A stretch of 64,000 nt of DNA, taken from RYN-230 sp963844695. Lineage in GTDB: Bacteria > Actinomycetota > Actinomycetes > Streptosporangiales > Streptosporangiaceae. A model generated the notes under the pieces. It was not told where the DNA came from and searched no databases. It saw only the letters and a list, made by a program, of their open reading frames with translations. Location of the stretch: assembly GCA_963844695.1 (NCBI GenBank), contig CAWJPL010000002.1:372001-436000 (forward strand). The letters are read 5' to 3'. Both the position numbers and the translations under genes were made by a program. Positions 9,717 to 19,936 of this stretch are shown here, piece after piece (position 1 is the first letter of the stretch; every line of letters begins with the position of its first letter).

Positions 9717-10208
9717 ATGTCTGACCTGAACCGGCTGGGCAAGCGCGGCGCCTACCGGCTGGGGCGGCTGGGTACCCCGGCGCCCGCCCCCGCTGCGCCG
9801 CCTAGCCCGCACTACCCGTCGTGGGTCCCGGGACACCGCGGACCCGTCCTGTTCTGGCTGCTGGGCAGCCTGGCCGCGGTGGCGTTGATCGCGCTGGGGG
9901 CCGTGGCGGGCTGGTGGTTCCTGCCGTTCGTGGCCGGCCTGGCGGGCGGGGCCGCGGCCCGTTACGGCCGCTGGCGACTACGGGTCGCGCTGCCCGCCGC
10001 CGCGCTGGTGGCGGCGGTCGGCTGGGGCATCCCGCTCGCCTGGCAGGCGGCCCACGGCGCTCCGGTCCGGGCCACCGCGCGGGTGGTCGCGGCGCTGGCC
10101 GGGCTGCCGGCCCACGCCTGGGTCGCGATCGTGGCCACCCTGCTGGTCGCGGTCCTCCAGGCGCTGGCCGGCCTGTGGCTGGCCTGGGCGCTGATCCCGA
10201 AACCGTAG
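9717..10208 (+). CDS. Small multi-pass membrane protein, unknown function
   Basis: About 163 residues. A Pro/Ala-rich cytoplasmic N terminus is followed by four hydrophobic segments. The ATG at 9717 is preferred over the GTG six bases upstream because GGGAGG ends 5 bases before it. I do not recognise a family. It lies 21 bases after the acylase gene on the same strand and may be co-transcribed. Confidence 0.7.
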   Translation: MSDLNRLGKRGAYRLGRLGTPAPAPAAPPSPHYPSWVPGHRGPVLFWLLGSLAAVALIALGAVAGWWFLPFVAGLAGGAAARYGRWRLRVALPAAALVAAVGWGIPLAWQAAHGAPVRATARVVAALAGLPAHAWVAIVATLLVAVLQALAGLWLAWALIPKP

Positions 10209-10379
10209 CGGCGCCCAGCGGCGCAGTCCCGGACCGGGCTGAGCGGCGCCGCCAGAAGCAGGGCTGCGGGCCTTCTGGCCAGGCGGTCCACCCGATATCC
10301 AGCGAACTTGTCCCACCAGGAGGTAACTCGGGCCGTAAGGGTTGTGCGCTGCGCCGCCGGATGGGCTGATCATTGAAGG

Positions 10380-12289
10380 GTGACGAGCGACGAGACCAGA
10401 CGGCGGGCCGCGGCCCACGGGGTGGCCACCAGCTACCGGGACTGGCATGGGCGGCAGGTCGAGGTGAACCAGCGGACGCTCGACGCCATCCTGGACGCGC
10501 TGGGGGAGCCGCCGGATACGCCCGGGACGGCCTGCATGCCCGAGGGGCCCGCGGCCGAAGTACCGGTGGTCGAAGTACCGGTGGACGTAGCAGCAGTGAT
10601 TGAGGAACCCCTGGTCGAAGAACTCGCGGTCGAAGAACTCGGGGTCGATGAACCGGTGGTCCCCGGGCCGGAAGACCGGTCCTGGGGATTCGCGGTCCAG
10701 CTGTACTCGCTGCGCTCCCGCCAGTCGTGGGGGCACGGGGACCTGGGCGACCTGGCCGACCTGGCCGCGTGGAGCGCCACCGACCTGGGTGCCGGGTTCA
10801 TCCTGATCAACCCGCTGCACGCGGGAGAGCCGCTGCCGCCGCTCAGCCAGTCCCCGTACCTGCCGATGACCCGGCGCTTCACCAGCCCGCTGTACCTCCG
10901 GGTCGAGGACATCCCGGAGTACGCCAAACTCACCGCGGGGGACCGGGTCCGGATCGACTCGCTGGCCGCGCCGCTGCGGGCCCGCAACGCGACCAGCGAG
11001 CTGCTCAACCGGGACGAGGTCTGGCAGGCCAAGCGGAGCGCCCTGCAGATCATCTTCCGGCAGCCGATGACCGCGCAGCGCCGGGCCGAGTTCGACGACT
11101 ACCGGCGGCGCGAGGGACAGTCCCTGGAGGACTGGGGCTTGTGGTGCGCGCTGGCCGAGATCCACGGGCCGGACTGGCGGGCCTGGCCGGAGCCGCTGCG
11201 CGCGGTCGGCTCGGCTGAGGTGGCGGCCGAACGGGACCGGCTGGCGGGGCAGGCCCTGTTTCACGCCTGGCTGCAGTGGCTCGCGGACGGCCAGCTGGCC
11301 GCGGCCCAGGAGGCCGCGCGGGCCGCCGGGATGCGGATCGGCATCATCCGCGACCTCGCGGTCGGCTGCCACCCCGGCGGCGCCGACGCCTGGGCCTGGC
11401 GGACGTGCTGGTTCCCGAGGTCAGCGTGGGGGCCCCGCCGGACGAGTTCAACCAGCGCGGCCAGGACTGGAACCAGCCGCCCTGGCATCCGGAGCGGCTC
11501 GCCGCCCAGCGGTATGGGCCGATGGCGGATCTGATGCACGCGGCCCTGCGGCACGCCGGCGGCCTGCGCGTCGATCACGTGATGGGCCTGTTCCGGCTGT
11601 GGTGGGTCCCGGCCGGGATGGGTCCGGACCAGGGCACCTACGTGCACTATGACCACCGGGCCACGGTGGGCGTGCTGGACGGCCAGGCCGTGTCGGCCGG
11701 GGCGCTGGCCATCGGCGAGGATCTCGGCACCGTGGAACCGTGGATCCGCGAGTACCTGTCCGAGCACGGCGTGCTTGGCACGTCGATGCTCTGGTTCGAG
11801 CGTGGCGGGGACGGGGCCCCGCTCCCGCCGGCCAAGTGGCGGCGCAACTGCCTGGCCATGGTGGGTACCCACGACCTCCCGCCGATCGCGGCGTTCGTGA
11901 CCGGGGAGCAGGTGGAGCTGCGTTCCCGGCTCGGCCTGCTGACCCGCTCCTACCAGGAGGAAAGCGAAGAGTCGGACGCCGTGGTCCGCGCCTGGCAGCA
12001 GGTCCTGGAGGCCGAGGGCCTGCTCCCGGCCAGCGGCAGGCCCAGCCCGGCCGAGTTCACCCTGGCCTGTTACGCGTTCCTGGCCCGCACCCCAGCCCTG
12101 CTCATCGGGGTGTCGCTGGCCGACGCGGTGGGGGACCGGCGGCCACAGAACATCCCCGGGACCACGGACGAGTACCCGAACTGGCGGGTCCCGCTCTGTG
12201 ACGGTGAAGGCCGGTCGGTGTCCCTGGATGACCTGGCCGACTCCCGCACCGTGCGCGCGGTGGCCCGGGCGGTCGCCAACCCCCGGTGA
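10380..12289 (+). pseudogene. malQ: 4-alpha-glucanotransferase MalQ, one frameshift
   Basis: A GH77 amylomaltase. It transfers maltooligosaccharide units in glycogen and maltose metabolism. The first frame runs to about 11392 ('GMRIGIIRDLAVGCHPGGADAWA'). The second frame continues at once with 'LADVLVPEVSVGAPPDEFN', 'LRVDHVMGLFRLWWVP', 'IGEDLGTVEPWIREYL' and 'MVGTHDLPPIAAF'. Restoring one C in GGGCCTGGC near 11392 rejoins the gene to about 636 residues, so a single-base deletion or a sequence error explains it. The GTG at 10380 is the likely start, but its ribosome site is poor. An acidic Val/Glu/Pro repeat linker lies at about residues 60-98. Confidence 0.85.
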
Positions 12290-13687
12290 CCCGGCGCCCG
12301 ACAGCCTCATCGCGCCCGGCAGGCCCGCGGCGCAGCCGCCAATCGGCCCCGCGGCGCAGCCGCCAAAGCACACTCTGGCGGGACCGGCGGTTCTGCGTCT
12401 TCCTCACCTCGCAGACGCTGTCGGTCGCCGGGGACTCGTTCGCCCTCATCGCCGTCCCGTTGCTGATCTTGCAGGCGACCGGATCGGTAGCCCAGATGGG
12501 GCTGCTGACCGGGGCGGCCGGGGCCGCGGCGGTCGTGGCGGGGATCTTCGCCGGGATCCTGGTCAACCGGCTCGACCGCTGGGTCCTGATGGCCGCCTGC
12601 GACCTGGCCCGGATGCTGCTGTACGGGCTCATCCCGCTGGTCTGGTCGATACACCCCGAGGTCTGGCTGCTCTACGTGATCCTGCCGCTGTGCGCCGCCC
12701 TCGGCATGGTCTTCCAGGTCGGCTACGTGACCGTGGTCCCGGTCCTGTCCGGGCCCGGCCCGGATCACCGAAGCCAACGGACTGCTCTACGGGGCCTCAT
12801 CGACGGCCGCGATCGCGGGTCCGTTGCTGGCTGGGCTGGTCTCCGCTGCGCTCGGCCCGGCCGGTGCGATCGCCGTGGACGCCGTCAGCTTCGCGGCTTC
12901 GGCTGCTGGCGTCCTTCTGGTTCGCCGGGGTCTTTCCATGTCCCGGTCGGCTACGCGCCAATCCGGCCGTGTCCGGGGGCCGCGTCGCGGATGGCTGCTC
13001 CGCAATGCCATCCGTGACGGGCACCCCGGACACCGCTGGCGAACCTGACGCCGGGCGAGCGGTGAACCTGGCGGGAGCTGCTGGCTGGGGCCCGGTTCCT
13101 GTGGCAGCAGCCTGTGCTGCGCGCGTTGACCGTGTTGCTGACGTTCTTCATCTTCGCGACCGAGGGGCTGCCGGACGTCCTGATCTTCTACATCAAGCAC
13201 GATCTCGGGCAGGGGGACGGCGTGGTGGGGGCCGTGTCTGGCCTTCGCTGCGCTCGGCACCGTGGCCGGGGCGCTGGTGGTGGCTCCGCTGCGGCGCCGT
13301 CTTGGGCTTTGGCGCGTGCTGGATCGGCTCCGTCTTGCTGTGCGGGGCTGGCTGTCGGCGGCCTGGGCGCGACAGGAAGCGTCCCGCCCACCGCCGTCCT
13401 GGCCGCCGTCTACCTGGGGTGTACCAGCGTGGCGGGGATCTGCTCCATGTCGCTGCGCCAGCAGGTCACTCCGGATCATCTGCTGGGGCGGGTGACGGCC
13501 GCGTTCTGGACCATCCACTTCTCCCTGGGCCCCAGCGGCGTGGCTCTGCTTGACCTGGGCCGCCAGCCGCTTCGGCGTCGAAGCAGCCTGCATGGCCAGC
13601 GCCGCACTGTGCTTTTTCCTAGGCGCGGCGGCCCTGCTCACCCCGGTAAGGCAGCGAACCCCGGAACCCGTCCCGGCCGGGGCCTGA
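12286..13687 (+). pseudogene. MFS transporter, multiple frameshifts
   Basis: A major facilitator (MFS_3-type) gene whose GTG start overlaps the malQ stop (GTGA). The frame begins 'FLTSQTLSVAGDSFALIAVP' and continues to about 12765. The protein then changes frame about six times: near 12765 ('LLYGASSTAAIAGPLLAG'), between 12940 and 13080 ('LAGARFLWQQPVLRAL'), near 13240 ('FAALGTVAGALVVAPL'), near 13305, near 13370 ('VPPTAVLAAVYLGCTSVAG') and near 13550, ending 'LGAAALLTPVRQ' at 13687. Five changes are +1 and one is -1. Either the gene is decayed or this stretch is poorly sequenced. As written it cannot give a whole transporter. Confidence 0.8.
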
Positions 13688-13711
13688 GCCCACTGGCGTC
13701 CGGGGTGTGGC

Positions 13712-13748
13712 GGTCCCGCATGACGTTGCGGAGCAGTCATGCGGGACC
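13712..13748. terminator. Stem-loop between convergent genes
   Basis: A perfect 13-bp stem (GGTCCCGCATGAC with its complement) encloses an 11-base loop. It lies between the end of the MFS gene and the end of pepN, so a bidirectional terminator is likely. No T run is seen. Confidence 0.65.
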
Positions 13749-13785
13749 GGCCACCCTGGGCGCCGGCGACGGCAGCAATCGCAGA

Positions 13786-16333
13786 TCAGTTGTCGACGAT
13801 CAGGCTTTCCTCACGGTCGCGGGCCTGGCAGCGCAGGGCGCGCTCGACGCTGTCCTGGCACTCGAGCAGGAGGCGGCGGAGCGCGGCGGGCGGGTCGGTC
13901 TCGGCCAGGTAGGTGTCGGTGAGTTCCACCGTGTGCTCCGAGATCTGGTTCAGCGGGTAGGCGTTCGAGGTGAACCACTGGGCCATGTCGCTGCTCCAGT
14001 CGCGCCATATGTCGCCGACCACCTCGAAGTACCGGGTCGTGTACGGCTTCAGCAGATCGGCCTGGTCGGGGTCGGCGAAGCCGTTCAGCGTGGCGCGGAA
14101 CGTGGCGTTCGGCAGCGTGCCGCCGACGATCGCCGCCCAGGCCGCTTCCTTGGCCGCGGGCTCGGGGATCGCGGCCCGGCAGGTGGCGGCGCGCCGCTCG
14201 CCCGCGTCGGTGGCGTCGCGGCGCAACTCCGCGTCGATCTCGGCGGGCCCCGCGGCGCCGCGGCTGGCCAGGCGGTGCAGCAGCCGCCAGCGCAGCTCGG
14301 TGTCCACGACCAGGCCATCCAGGTACGCCGAACCGTCCAGCAGGCCGGACAGCATGCCCAGGTCGCTGGGTGAGGTGGCCAGGCTCGTGAAGGCCTGGAG
14401 GTAGGCGAGCTGGCGGTCCGAGCCTCGGCGCGGCCCGCTCGGCCAGGCCGAGCAGCACCCCGGCGGCGTCGTTGATCCCGTCCGCGCGCCCGGCTGGGTC
14501 GGTGAACCGGCGCAGCGCCGAGGTGGCCTGACGGAGCAGGGTCTGCACGACGGAGATGTCCTCGGAGTGGTCAACCCCGGACGTCACCAGCTGGAGGTAG
14601 TCCCGGGCCGCCATCTCCGCGTCCCGGCACATGTCCCAGGCGGCGGCCCAGCACAGGGCCGCGGGCAGCGACTCGGTGAACTCGCCGACGCCGGTGATGA
14701 GCGTGGCCAGCGAATGGTCGTCCAGCCGCATCTTCGCGTAGGTCAGGTCGTCGTCGTTGACCAGCACCAGATCCGGCTGGCGCTCTCCGGCCAGCGCGGG
14801 CAGCACGGTGCGCTCGCCGGCGATGTCCACCTCGGCCTGGCGGCGCCGGGTCAGCCCGGTGTCGGTCCGGTCGTAGAGGCCGATCGCGATCCGGTGCGCG
14901 CGGAGCACCGGGTGGCTTACCGGGGCGGTCTGCACCACGGCGAACTCCGTGATCCGGTTCTCGTCGTCGAGCTCGTACTCCGGGCGCAGGGTGTTGACCC
15001 CGGCCGTCTCCAGCCACTCCTTCGACCAGCCGGACAACTCCCGGCCGGACGACTCCTGCAGGGCGCCCAGCAGGTCCCCGAGGGTCGCGTTCCCCCAGGC
15101 GTGCTCGCTGAAGTAACGCCGGACCCCGGCCAGGAAGTGATCCCGGCCCACGTAGGCGACGAGCTGCTTGAGTACCGACGCGCCCTTGGCGTAGGTGATC
15201 CCGTCGAAGTTGACCTCCACCGCGGCGATGTCCGGGATGTCGGCGGCGATCGGGTGCGTGGAGGGCAGCTGGTCCTGCTGGTAAGCCCAGGCCTTGTGCA
15301 GCTGGCAGAACGTCGTCCACGCCGTGGGCCACCGGGTGGCCTCGGCCTGGGCCAGCGCGGAGGCCCAGGTCGCGAACGACTCGTTCAGCCACAGATCGTC
15401 CCACCAGCGCATGGTGACCAGGTCACCGAACCACATATGCGCCATCTCGTGCAGGATCGTGTCGCCCCGCAGCTCGCGGGCGAAGTCGGTGACCCGGGAC
15501 CGGAACACGTAGTCCTCGAGGAAGGTCACGCAGCCGGCGTTCTCCATCGCGCCCGCCTTGAACTCCGGCACGAAGACCTGGTCGTACTTGCCAAAGGCGT
15601 AACGCACCCCGAAGGCGTTATGGAAGAAGTCGAAGCCCTGCCGGGTCACCTCGAAGATTTCCTCGGGGTCCAGGTATCCGGCCAGGGAGCGGCGGCAGTA
15701 GATACCGAGCGGGATGCCGTCGTGCTCGCTGGTGACCTGGTGGTACGGGCCGGCCACGACGGCCGTGATGTACGTGGACATGACCGGCGACGGGGGGAAA
15801 TGCCAGCGCTTGGCGCCGCTGGCGTCGGGCTCGCCGCGCACGTCGGGGGCCATGTTCGAGAGGACCACCCAGTCCTGCGGGGCGGTCACGGAGAGCTGGA
15901 AGGCGGCCTTCAGGTCAGGCTGGTCGAAGCAGGCGTAGATCCGGTGCGCGTCGAAGGTTTCCAGGTCCGAATACAGGTAGGTGCCGCCGTCGGTGGGGTC
16001 GGTAAAGCGGTGCAGGCCCTCACCGCTCCGCGAGTACGCGCAGTCGGCCGCCACGCGCAGCTCGTTTTCGGTCTGGAGCCCGTCCAGCTCGATCCGGTTG
16101 CCGTCGAACGCGCTGAGGCTGACCGGTTCGCCGTTCAGGACGATCTCCCAGACCGCCGGGGCGGTCAGCTCGATGAAGCTGGCCGCACCCGGACTGGCGC
16201 ACTGGAAGCGGACGGTGCTGACCGACCGGAAGGTGTCGTCATCACCGGTCAGGTCCAGCTCGACCTGATACGACCCGACATCGAGGAGTTGGCGCCGGTC
16301 ACGCGCTTCCTCACGGGTGAGATTATTCGCCAC
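13786..16333 (-). pseudogene. pepN: Aminopeptidase N (PepN), one frameshift
   Basis: An M1 zinc aminopeptidase. 'GAMENAG' (substrate amino-group recognition) and 'HEMAHMWFGDLV...NESFA' (zinc-binding HExxH plus Glu) are intact, as is most of the ERAP1-like C-terminal domain. The GTG at 16333 (VANNLTREEARDRR) matches the actinobacterial PepN N terminus. Near 14430 the frame shifts by +1: 'GLAERAAP...' should continue as 'RGSDRQLAYLQAFTSLA', which is found in the next frame and runs to the true stop at 13786. Removing one base restores about 849 residues. Since the catalytic domain lies upstream, a shortened protein might still fold. Confidence 0.88.
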
Positions 16334-16569
16334 GTACCTGGCACCTTTCCCATGTCCACGATGTGTGGTGTCCACGTTTCCGACGTTCCGGGGTTCATCC
16401 GGGCGGCCGCTGAGGCATTTTCCCACGGCCGGTGGCGGAATGCGGTCGGGCGCGTGCCGGTTGCAGGCGAAGGAGGAGCGGCCGGCATCCCCACGCCGGC
16501 TCGCGGTCCCCGGAAACCTGATCAACTGGCCAGCGCTGGTCTGGCCCCGCCGCGACGAGAAGGAGCCCC

Positions 16570-17187
16570 ATGGCCGAGCAGGAGCCTACTCCGGTCGATT
16601 TCTGGTTTGATCCCCTGTGCCCGTGGGCGTGGATCACGTCCCGCTGGATGCTCGAGGTGGAGCAGGTCCGGCCGGTCCAGGTCAACTGGCACGTGATGAG
16701 CCTGGCCGTACTGAACGAGGGCAAGGAGGACATGCCCGAGCGGTACCAGGAGCTGATGAAGCAGGCCTGGGGCCCGGTCCGGGTCGCGATCGCCGCCGAG
16801 CAGAAGTTCGGGCCCAGCGTCCTGCTCCCGCTCTACACCGCGCTCGGCAACCGCTTCCACCTCGAGAAGGCCCCGAAGGACCGGGCCACCATCGAGGCCG
16901 CGCTCGCCGAGGCCGGGTTGCCGGCCGACCTGGCTGACGCCATGGACTCCACCGAGTACGACGAAGCGGTCCGGGCCTCGCACGCGGAGGGCATCGACCG
17001 GGTGGGTTACGAGGTGGGCACCCCCGTCATCTCAGTCAACGGCACCTCCATCTTCGGCCCGGTGCTGTCCCCTATCCCGCGCGGTGAGGCGGCCGCCAAG
17101 CTCTGGGACGGCGTGATGCTGGTGACCCAGACCGACGGCTTCTTCGAGCTCAAGCGCAGCCGGACCCGCGACCCGATCTTCGACTAG
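16570..17187 (+). CDS. DsbA-family protein (Rv2466c mycothiol-dependent nitroreductase-like)
   Basis: A 205-residue thioredoxin-fold DsbA-family protein with the pattern 'VDFWFDPLCPWAWITSRW', typical of the actinobacterial Rv2466c group. The active-site motif is Cys17-Pro-Trp-Ala20, so the nucleophilic Cys is present but the resolving Cys of a CxxC pair is not. A helical insertion (about 60-130) and 'VGTPVISVNGTSIFGPVLS' with the cis-Pro loop follow. These enzymes use mycothiol as reductant. The ATG has AGAAGGAG upstream. Confidence 0.86.
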   Translation: MAEQEPTPVDFWFDPLCPWAWITSRWMLEVEQVRPVQVNWHVMSLAVLNEGKEDMPERYQELMKQAWGPVRVAIAAEQKFGPSVLLPLYTALGNRFHLEKAPKDRATIEAALAEAGLPADLADAMDSTEYDEAVRASHAEGIDRVGYEVGTPVISVNGTSIFGPVLSPIPRGEAAAKLWDGVMLVTQTDGFFELKRSRTRDPIFD

Positions 17188-17296
17188 TAACCGGCTGGTC
17201 CCGCCCGGCGCCGCGGTGCCGCGGGGGATCGGGGTGACCTGATCCGCCGCCGCACCGCCGTGTCCGGACGCACAGCGTTCTGACACACTGATCTCC

Positions 17297-17773
17297 GTGC
17301 GCGTCTACTTGGGATCTGACCACGCCGGATTCGAGCTCAAGACGGCCCTGATCAAGTGGCTGGGTGAAGCAGGCCACCAGGCTGTCGATTGCGGACCGGC
17401 CAGCTACCAGCCGCAGGACGACTACCCCGTCTACGTGATGCGCGCGGCCAGCGCGGTCGCCGCGGACCCCGACAGCCTGGGCATCGTGATCGGCGGGTCG
17501 GGAAACGGGGAGGCCATCGCGGCCAACAAAATCCGCGGGATCCGGGCCGCGATCGCCTGGACGGATGAGACCGCGCAGCTGGCCCGGCTGCACAACGACG
17601 CCAACGTGCTGAGCCTCGGGGCCCGCATGTACCCGGTGGCGGACGCGGTCGGCTTCGCGCGGGTGTTCGTGGAAACGGCGTTCTCTGGGGAGCCGCGGCA
17701 CGCCCGGCGGCTGCAGATGATCGCCGACTACGAGCGGACTGGCGAACTGCCGCCCGACCCGGCCAGCAGCTAG
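17297..17773 (+). CDS. rpiB: Ribose-5-phosphate isomerase B
   Basis: A 158-residue RpiB of the pentose phosphate pathway, interconverting ribulose- and ribose-5-phosphate. 'GSDHAGFELK' binds the phosphate. 'GGSGNGEAIAANKIRGIRAA' is the mycobacterial-type active site, in which a Glu replaces the Cys base of the E. coli enzyme. The start is MRVYLGSDHAG. Its stop codon overlaps, on the other strand, the stop of a basic open stretch. Confidence 0.95.
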   Translation: MRVYLGSDHAGFELKTALIKWLGEAGHQAVDCGPASYQPQDDYPVYVMRAASAVAADPDSLGIVIGGSGNGEAIAANKIRGIRAAIAWTDETAQLARLHNDANVLSLGARMYPVADAVGFARVFVETAFSGEPRHARRLQMIADYERTGELPPDPASS

Positions 17774-18060
17774 CGGCCGGAGCGCTTCCGGGTCCGGTGC
17801 CGCTTGCCCCGTCCCCCGCTTTTGCCCCGTCCCGCGTCCCCGTTCTGGCCAAACGGCTTCGGCTTCCGGGGCGTCTTCGGCTGCCCCGCCAGTGCTGGCC
17901 CGCTGCCCCGCAGTTCCTGCTGCTGCCCGGAGTACCGGCTGGCTGCTCCGCAGCGTTTCCGGGCTGCTTGGCAGTGCTTCGCCGGCTGCTTCGCAGCGGC
18001 TCCGGACGGCTTCGCAGCGGCTGACGCGTGGCCCGGACGCGCGGCGCGGTGCCGATGCCG
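17770..18060 (-). other. Basic Lys/Arg/Ala-rich open stretch, possible gene remnant
   Basis: From a TGA at 18061-18063 to a TAG at 17770-17772 the minus strand is open for 96 codons with no ATG or GTG start. It ends in a strongly basic tail (...GKRHRTRKRSGR). The middle reads 'SRYSGQQQELRGSGPALAG' and 'KTPRKPKPFGQNGDAGRGK'. Such tails are common on DEAD-box RNA helicases, so this could be what remains after the helicase body was lost. That is an inference from composition only. The stop overlaps the rpiB stop on the other strand. Confidence 0.3.
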
Positions 18061-18069
18061 TCAGGCGGC

Positions 18070-18252
18070 CTAGTCCGGACTGGCGCTGGCGGCAACGGCG
18101 CTGACTTCTGATGGTTCGGGCCGTGGCGGTCGCGGCCGGGCAGACGGCGCGGCGTTCGCGGCCTGCTCCGCAGCGGCCTCCTGCTCGGGCCGGGGACGAG
18201 ACACATCCCGGGCCCGCATGGCCGCGTCAAGCGTGATCTTCATCCCGGGCAT
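18070..18252 (-). CDS. Small hypothetical protein
   Basis: A 60-residue protein starting MPGMKITLDAAMRARDVSRP, with a Pro/Ala/Glu-rich remainder. The ATG at 18252 follows GGAGG with 6 bases between. The conserved-looking N terminus and the good ribosome site favour a real gene. Function unknown. A basic open stretch follows 9 bases downstream in another frame. Confidence 0.5.
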   Translation of the reverse strand: MPGMKITLDAAMRARDVSRPRPEQEAAAEQAANAAPSARPRPPRPEPSEVSAVAASASPD

Positions 18253-18421
18253 CGGCACCCTCCACCGCTACCCCTTTCCCGCCAGGCCCGGGCTCAGTCC
18301 TGCGCAGCCCCCGCAATCGGCGCAAACCACTCGCGGGTGGCGGGGTAGGCATCTGCGCCGCGGCGTTATGGAGCGCGGTCAGATGCCGAGCCCGCCACTC
18401 TGCGGTGGGCGGGCGGGTGAG

Positions 18422-19699
18422 TCAGAAGATCGTGGGGCACCAGGGCGCGGGATCCCAGGACAGCGCGGCGGACAGCGCCGCGACCGCGCCGCCTCGTACC
18501 TCGGTGGCCAGCCCGGCCCGGGCCAGCACGCCGAGCGACGTGCCGCCGAGGTAGGCAGCCCCCAGCGTGGCCGCAGGAAGGATGACGTCAGGCGCCGCCG
18601 GGGTCCGCTCGCACTCCGCGGTTCCCGCCCCCGGAGTGATCCCCGTTCCGGCCAGCACCGGACCGGAGGCGCGCACCCTCCACCGGCCGGCGTTCCATGG
18701 GCACATCTCGTCGGTGACCTCGATGACCATGTTGACCGGGGCCGCGTAGCGCCGCGCGGTGAGGGCGGCTGGCACGTCGATGATCCTGACCCAGAGACCG
18801 TCACTGATCCGGGGACGCGCCCGCCGGGGGTCGGCCATCAGGTGCAGCAGCGGGTCGTCCGCCGGCCGCAGCCGGGCGGTGACCTCGCTGACCAGGTCGC
18901 GGTTGAGCAGGTCCGACCACAGCGAGGCGGTCGCCGCCGGGTCGATAGCGACCAGTTCGCGGATGTCGAGGACGCTGTCGGGGAGGAAAGTGTCCTCGTC
19001 CCACCGGCCCCGGCCGCTGTACAGCGCGTACCCCCGGGGACCCGTGTCGTCCTCGGCGAGCACGCAGCGCACCGGCGCGGACCCGGGCCGTCCCTCGTCC
19101 GGGTCCTCCGCGATGTGGTTCCACCAGGACTCGCTCCGGACGAAGAAGCCCGGCTGGGTGGGCAGCAGCGTGTCGTAGACCTTGGCCAGTTCGGCCAGGG
19201 CCGCCTGTGGCTCGGTGATCCGCAGCCGCAGCCCCGGGTCCGTGGGCGCCTGGGAGCTGAGTACGCCCTCGCCGCCCTGGACGGTGAAGCTCGCGTGCCA
19301 GGAGGCGCGGCCGTAGCCGAATCGGCCGTAGATCCGCGCGTCCGAGGCCCAGAGCACCGCGATGGGCTCGCCTCGCTCGTGGATGTCGTCGATCTGCCGG
19401 CGCATCAGGCTGGACAGGATGCCGCGCCGGCGGTGGGAGGGCATGACCGCGATCCAGGTCACGCCGGCGGCCTGCGCCAGGGCGCCCGGGACGGCCATCC
19501 GGAAGCTCCATATTGCGGCGCTGGCCACCGGCGTGGCTCCGTCGAACGCGGCCAGGGTCCGGTCCAGTTCGAGGCGGTCCAGCATCTCAGCCCGCTGCCG
19601 CTCGGTCGGCGGGCTGTCGTGGAAGGCGTGCTCATTCGAGCGGCGGAAGGCGTCGAACTCGCTCTCTTCGACCGGCCTGATTGGGAAGTGCGCTGCCAT
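18422..19699 (-). CDS. Eis-family GNAT N-acetyltransferase
   Basis: A 425-residue Eis-like acetyltransferase. The N-terminal GNAT domain has the acetyl-CoA loop 'MPSHRRRGILSSLM' and 'ASDARIYGRFGYGRASW', where the Tyr is the likely general acid. A second GNAT-like region and a sterol-carrier-like C-terminal domain follow. The chain ends in Phe ('CPTIF'), as in Eis, where the C-terminal carboxylate acts as base. Family members acetylate amines such as aminoglycosides or lysines; the substrate here is unknown. The start ATG at 19699 gives MAAHFPIRPVEESEF. Confidence 0.85.
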   Translation of the reverse strand: MAAHFPIRPVEESEFDAFRRSNEHAFHDSPPTERQRAEMLDRLELDRTLAAFDGATPVASAAIWSFRMAVPGALAQAAGVTWIAVMPSHRRRGILSSLMRRQIDDIHERGEPIAVLWASDARIYGRFGYGRASWHASFTVQGGEGVLSSQAPTDPGLRLRITEPQAALAELAKVYDTLLPTQPGFFVRSESWWNHIAEDPDEGRPGSAPVRCVLAEDDTGPRGYALYSGRGRWDEDTFLPDSVLDIRELVAIDPAATASLWSDLLNRDLVSEVTARLRPADDPLLHLMADPRRARPRISDGLWVRIIDVPAALTARRYAAPVNMVIEVTDEMCPWNAGRWRVRASGPVLAGTGITPGAGTAECERTPAAPDVILPAATLGAAYLGGTSLGVLARAGLATEVRGGAVAALSAALSWDPAPWCPTIF

Positions 19700-19801
19700 G
19701 CCCGCATTCCTACCTGGTCTGCCCGCCGCTGCGCCAATCGGTTTGGCAGCGGGCCAGAGCGCTGAGGGTGCGGATGCTGTTCGCGCTTCGGTGCCCGGGG
19801 G

Positions 19802-19936
19802 GGATGCCGCCCCGGCGGCGCTCGTGGCCCCGGTGATGCGTTGCTTCTCGAAGGCATCGTGCTCCGCCTGCAAGCCGACCTGCGCTGGTTGCGAGCCTGC
19901 GAGATCGCCTGGACGAAACGGGGTACCCCGAAATGA
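19802..19936 (+). pseudogene. C-terminal remnant of a regulator (PadR-like?)
   Basis: The frame ending at the TGA 19934-19936 reads '...LLLEGIVLRLQADLRWLRAC' then 'EIAWTKRGTPK'. This resembles the C-terminal helix of a PadR-type regulator. Its stop overlaps the ATG of the ABC ATPase (ATGA), as expected for a coupled regulator-ABC operon. The frame is closed by a TGA at 19763 and has no start, so the rest of the gene is missing. The PadR assignment is an inference from a short helix and from operon habit. Confidence 0.35.

Noticed and set aside
11390..14430. Programmed +1 frameshifting as a regulatory system
   Set aside because: The break sites share no common slippery sequence that I can see, and one gene has six of them; errors or decay explain them better. 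Kept only as a question for read mapping.
14567..16696. A 709-codon open frame opposite pepN
   Set aside because: Mirror frame of the PepN coding sequence; composition is His/Arg/Gly/Val-rich with no domain.
18218..19765. A 515-codon plus-strand frame opposite the Eis-like gene
   Set aside because: Shadow of the acetyltransferase; no ribosome site or motif.
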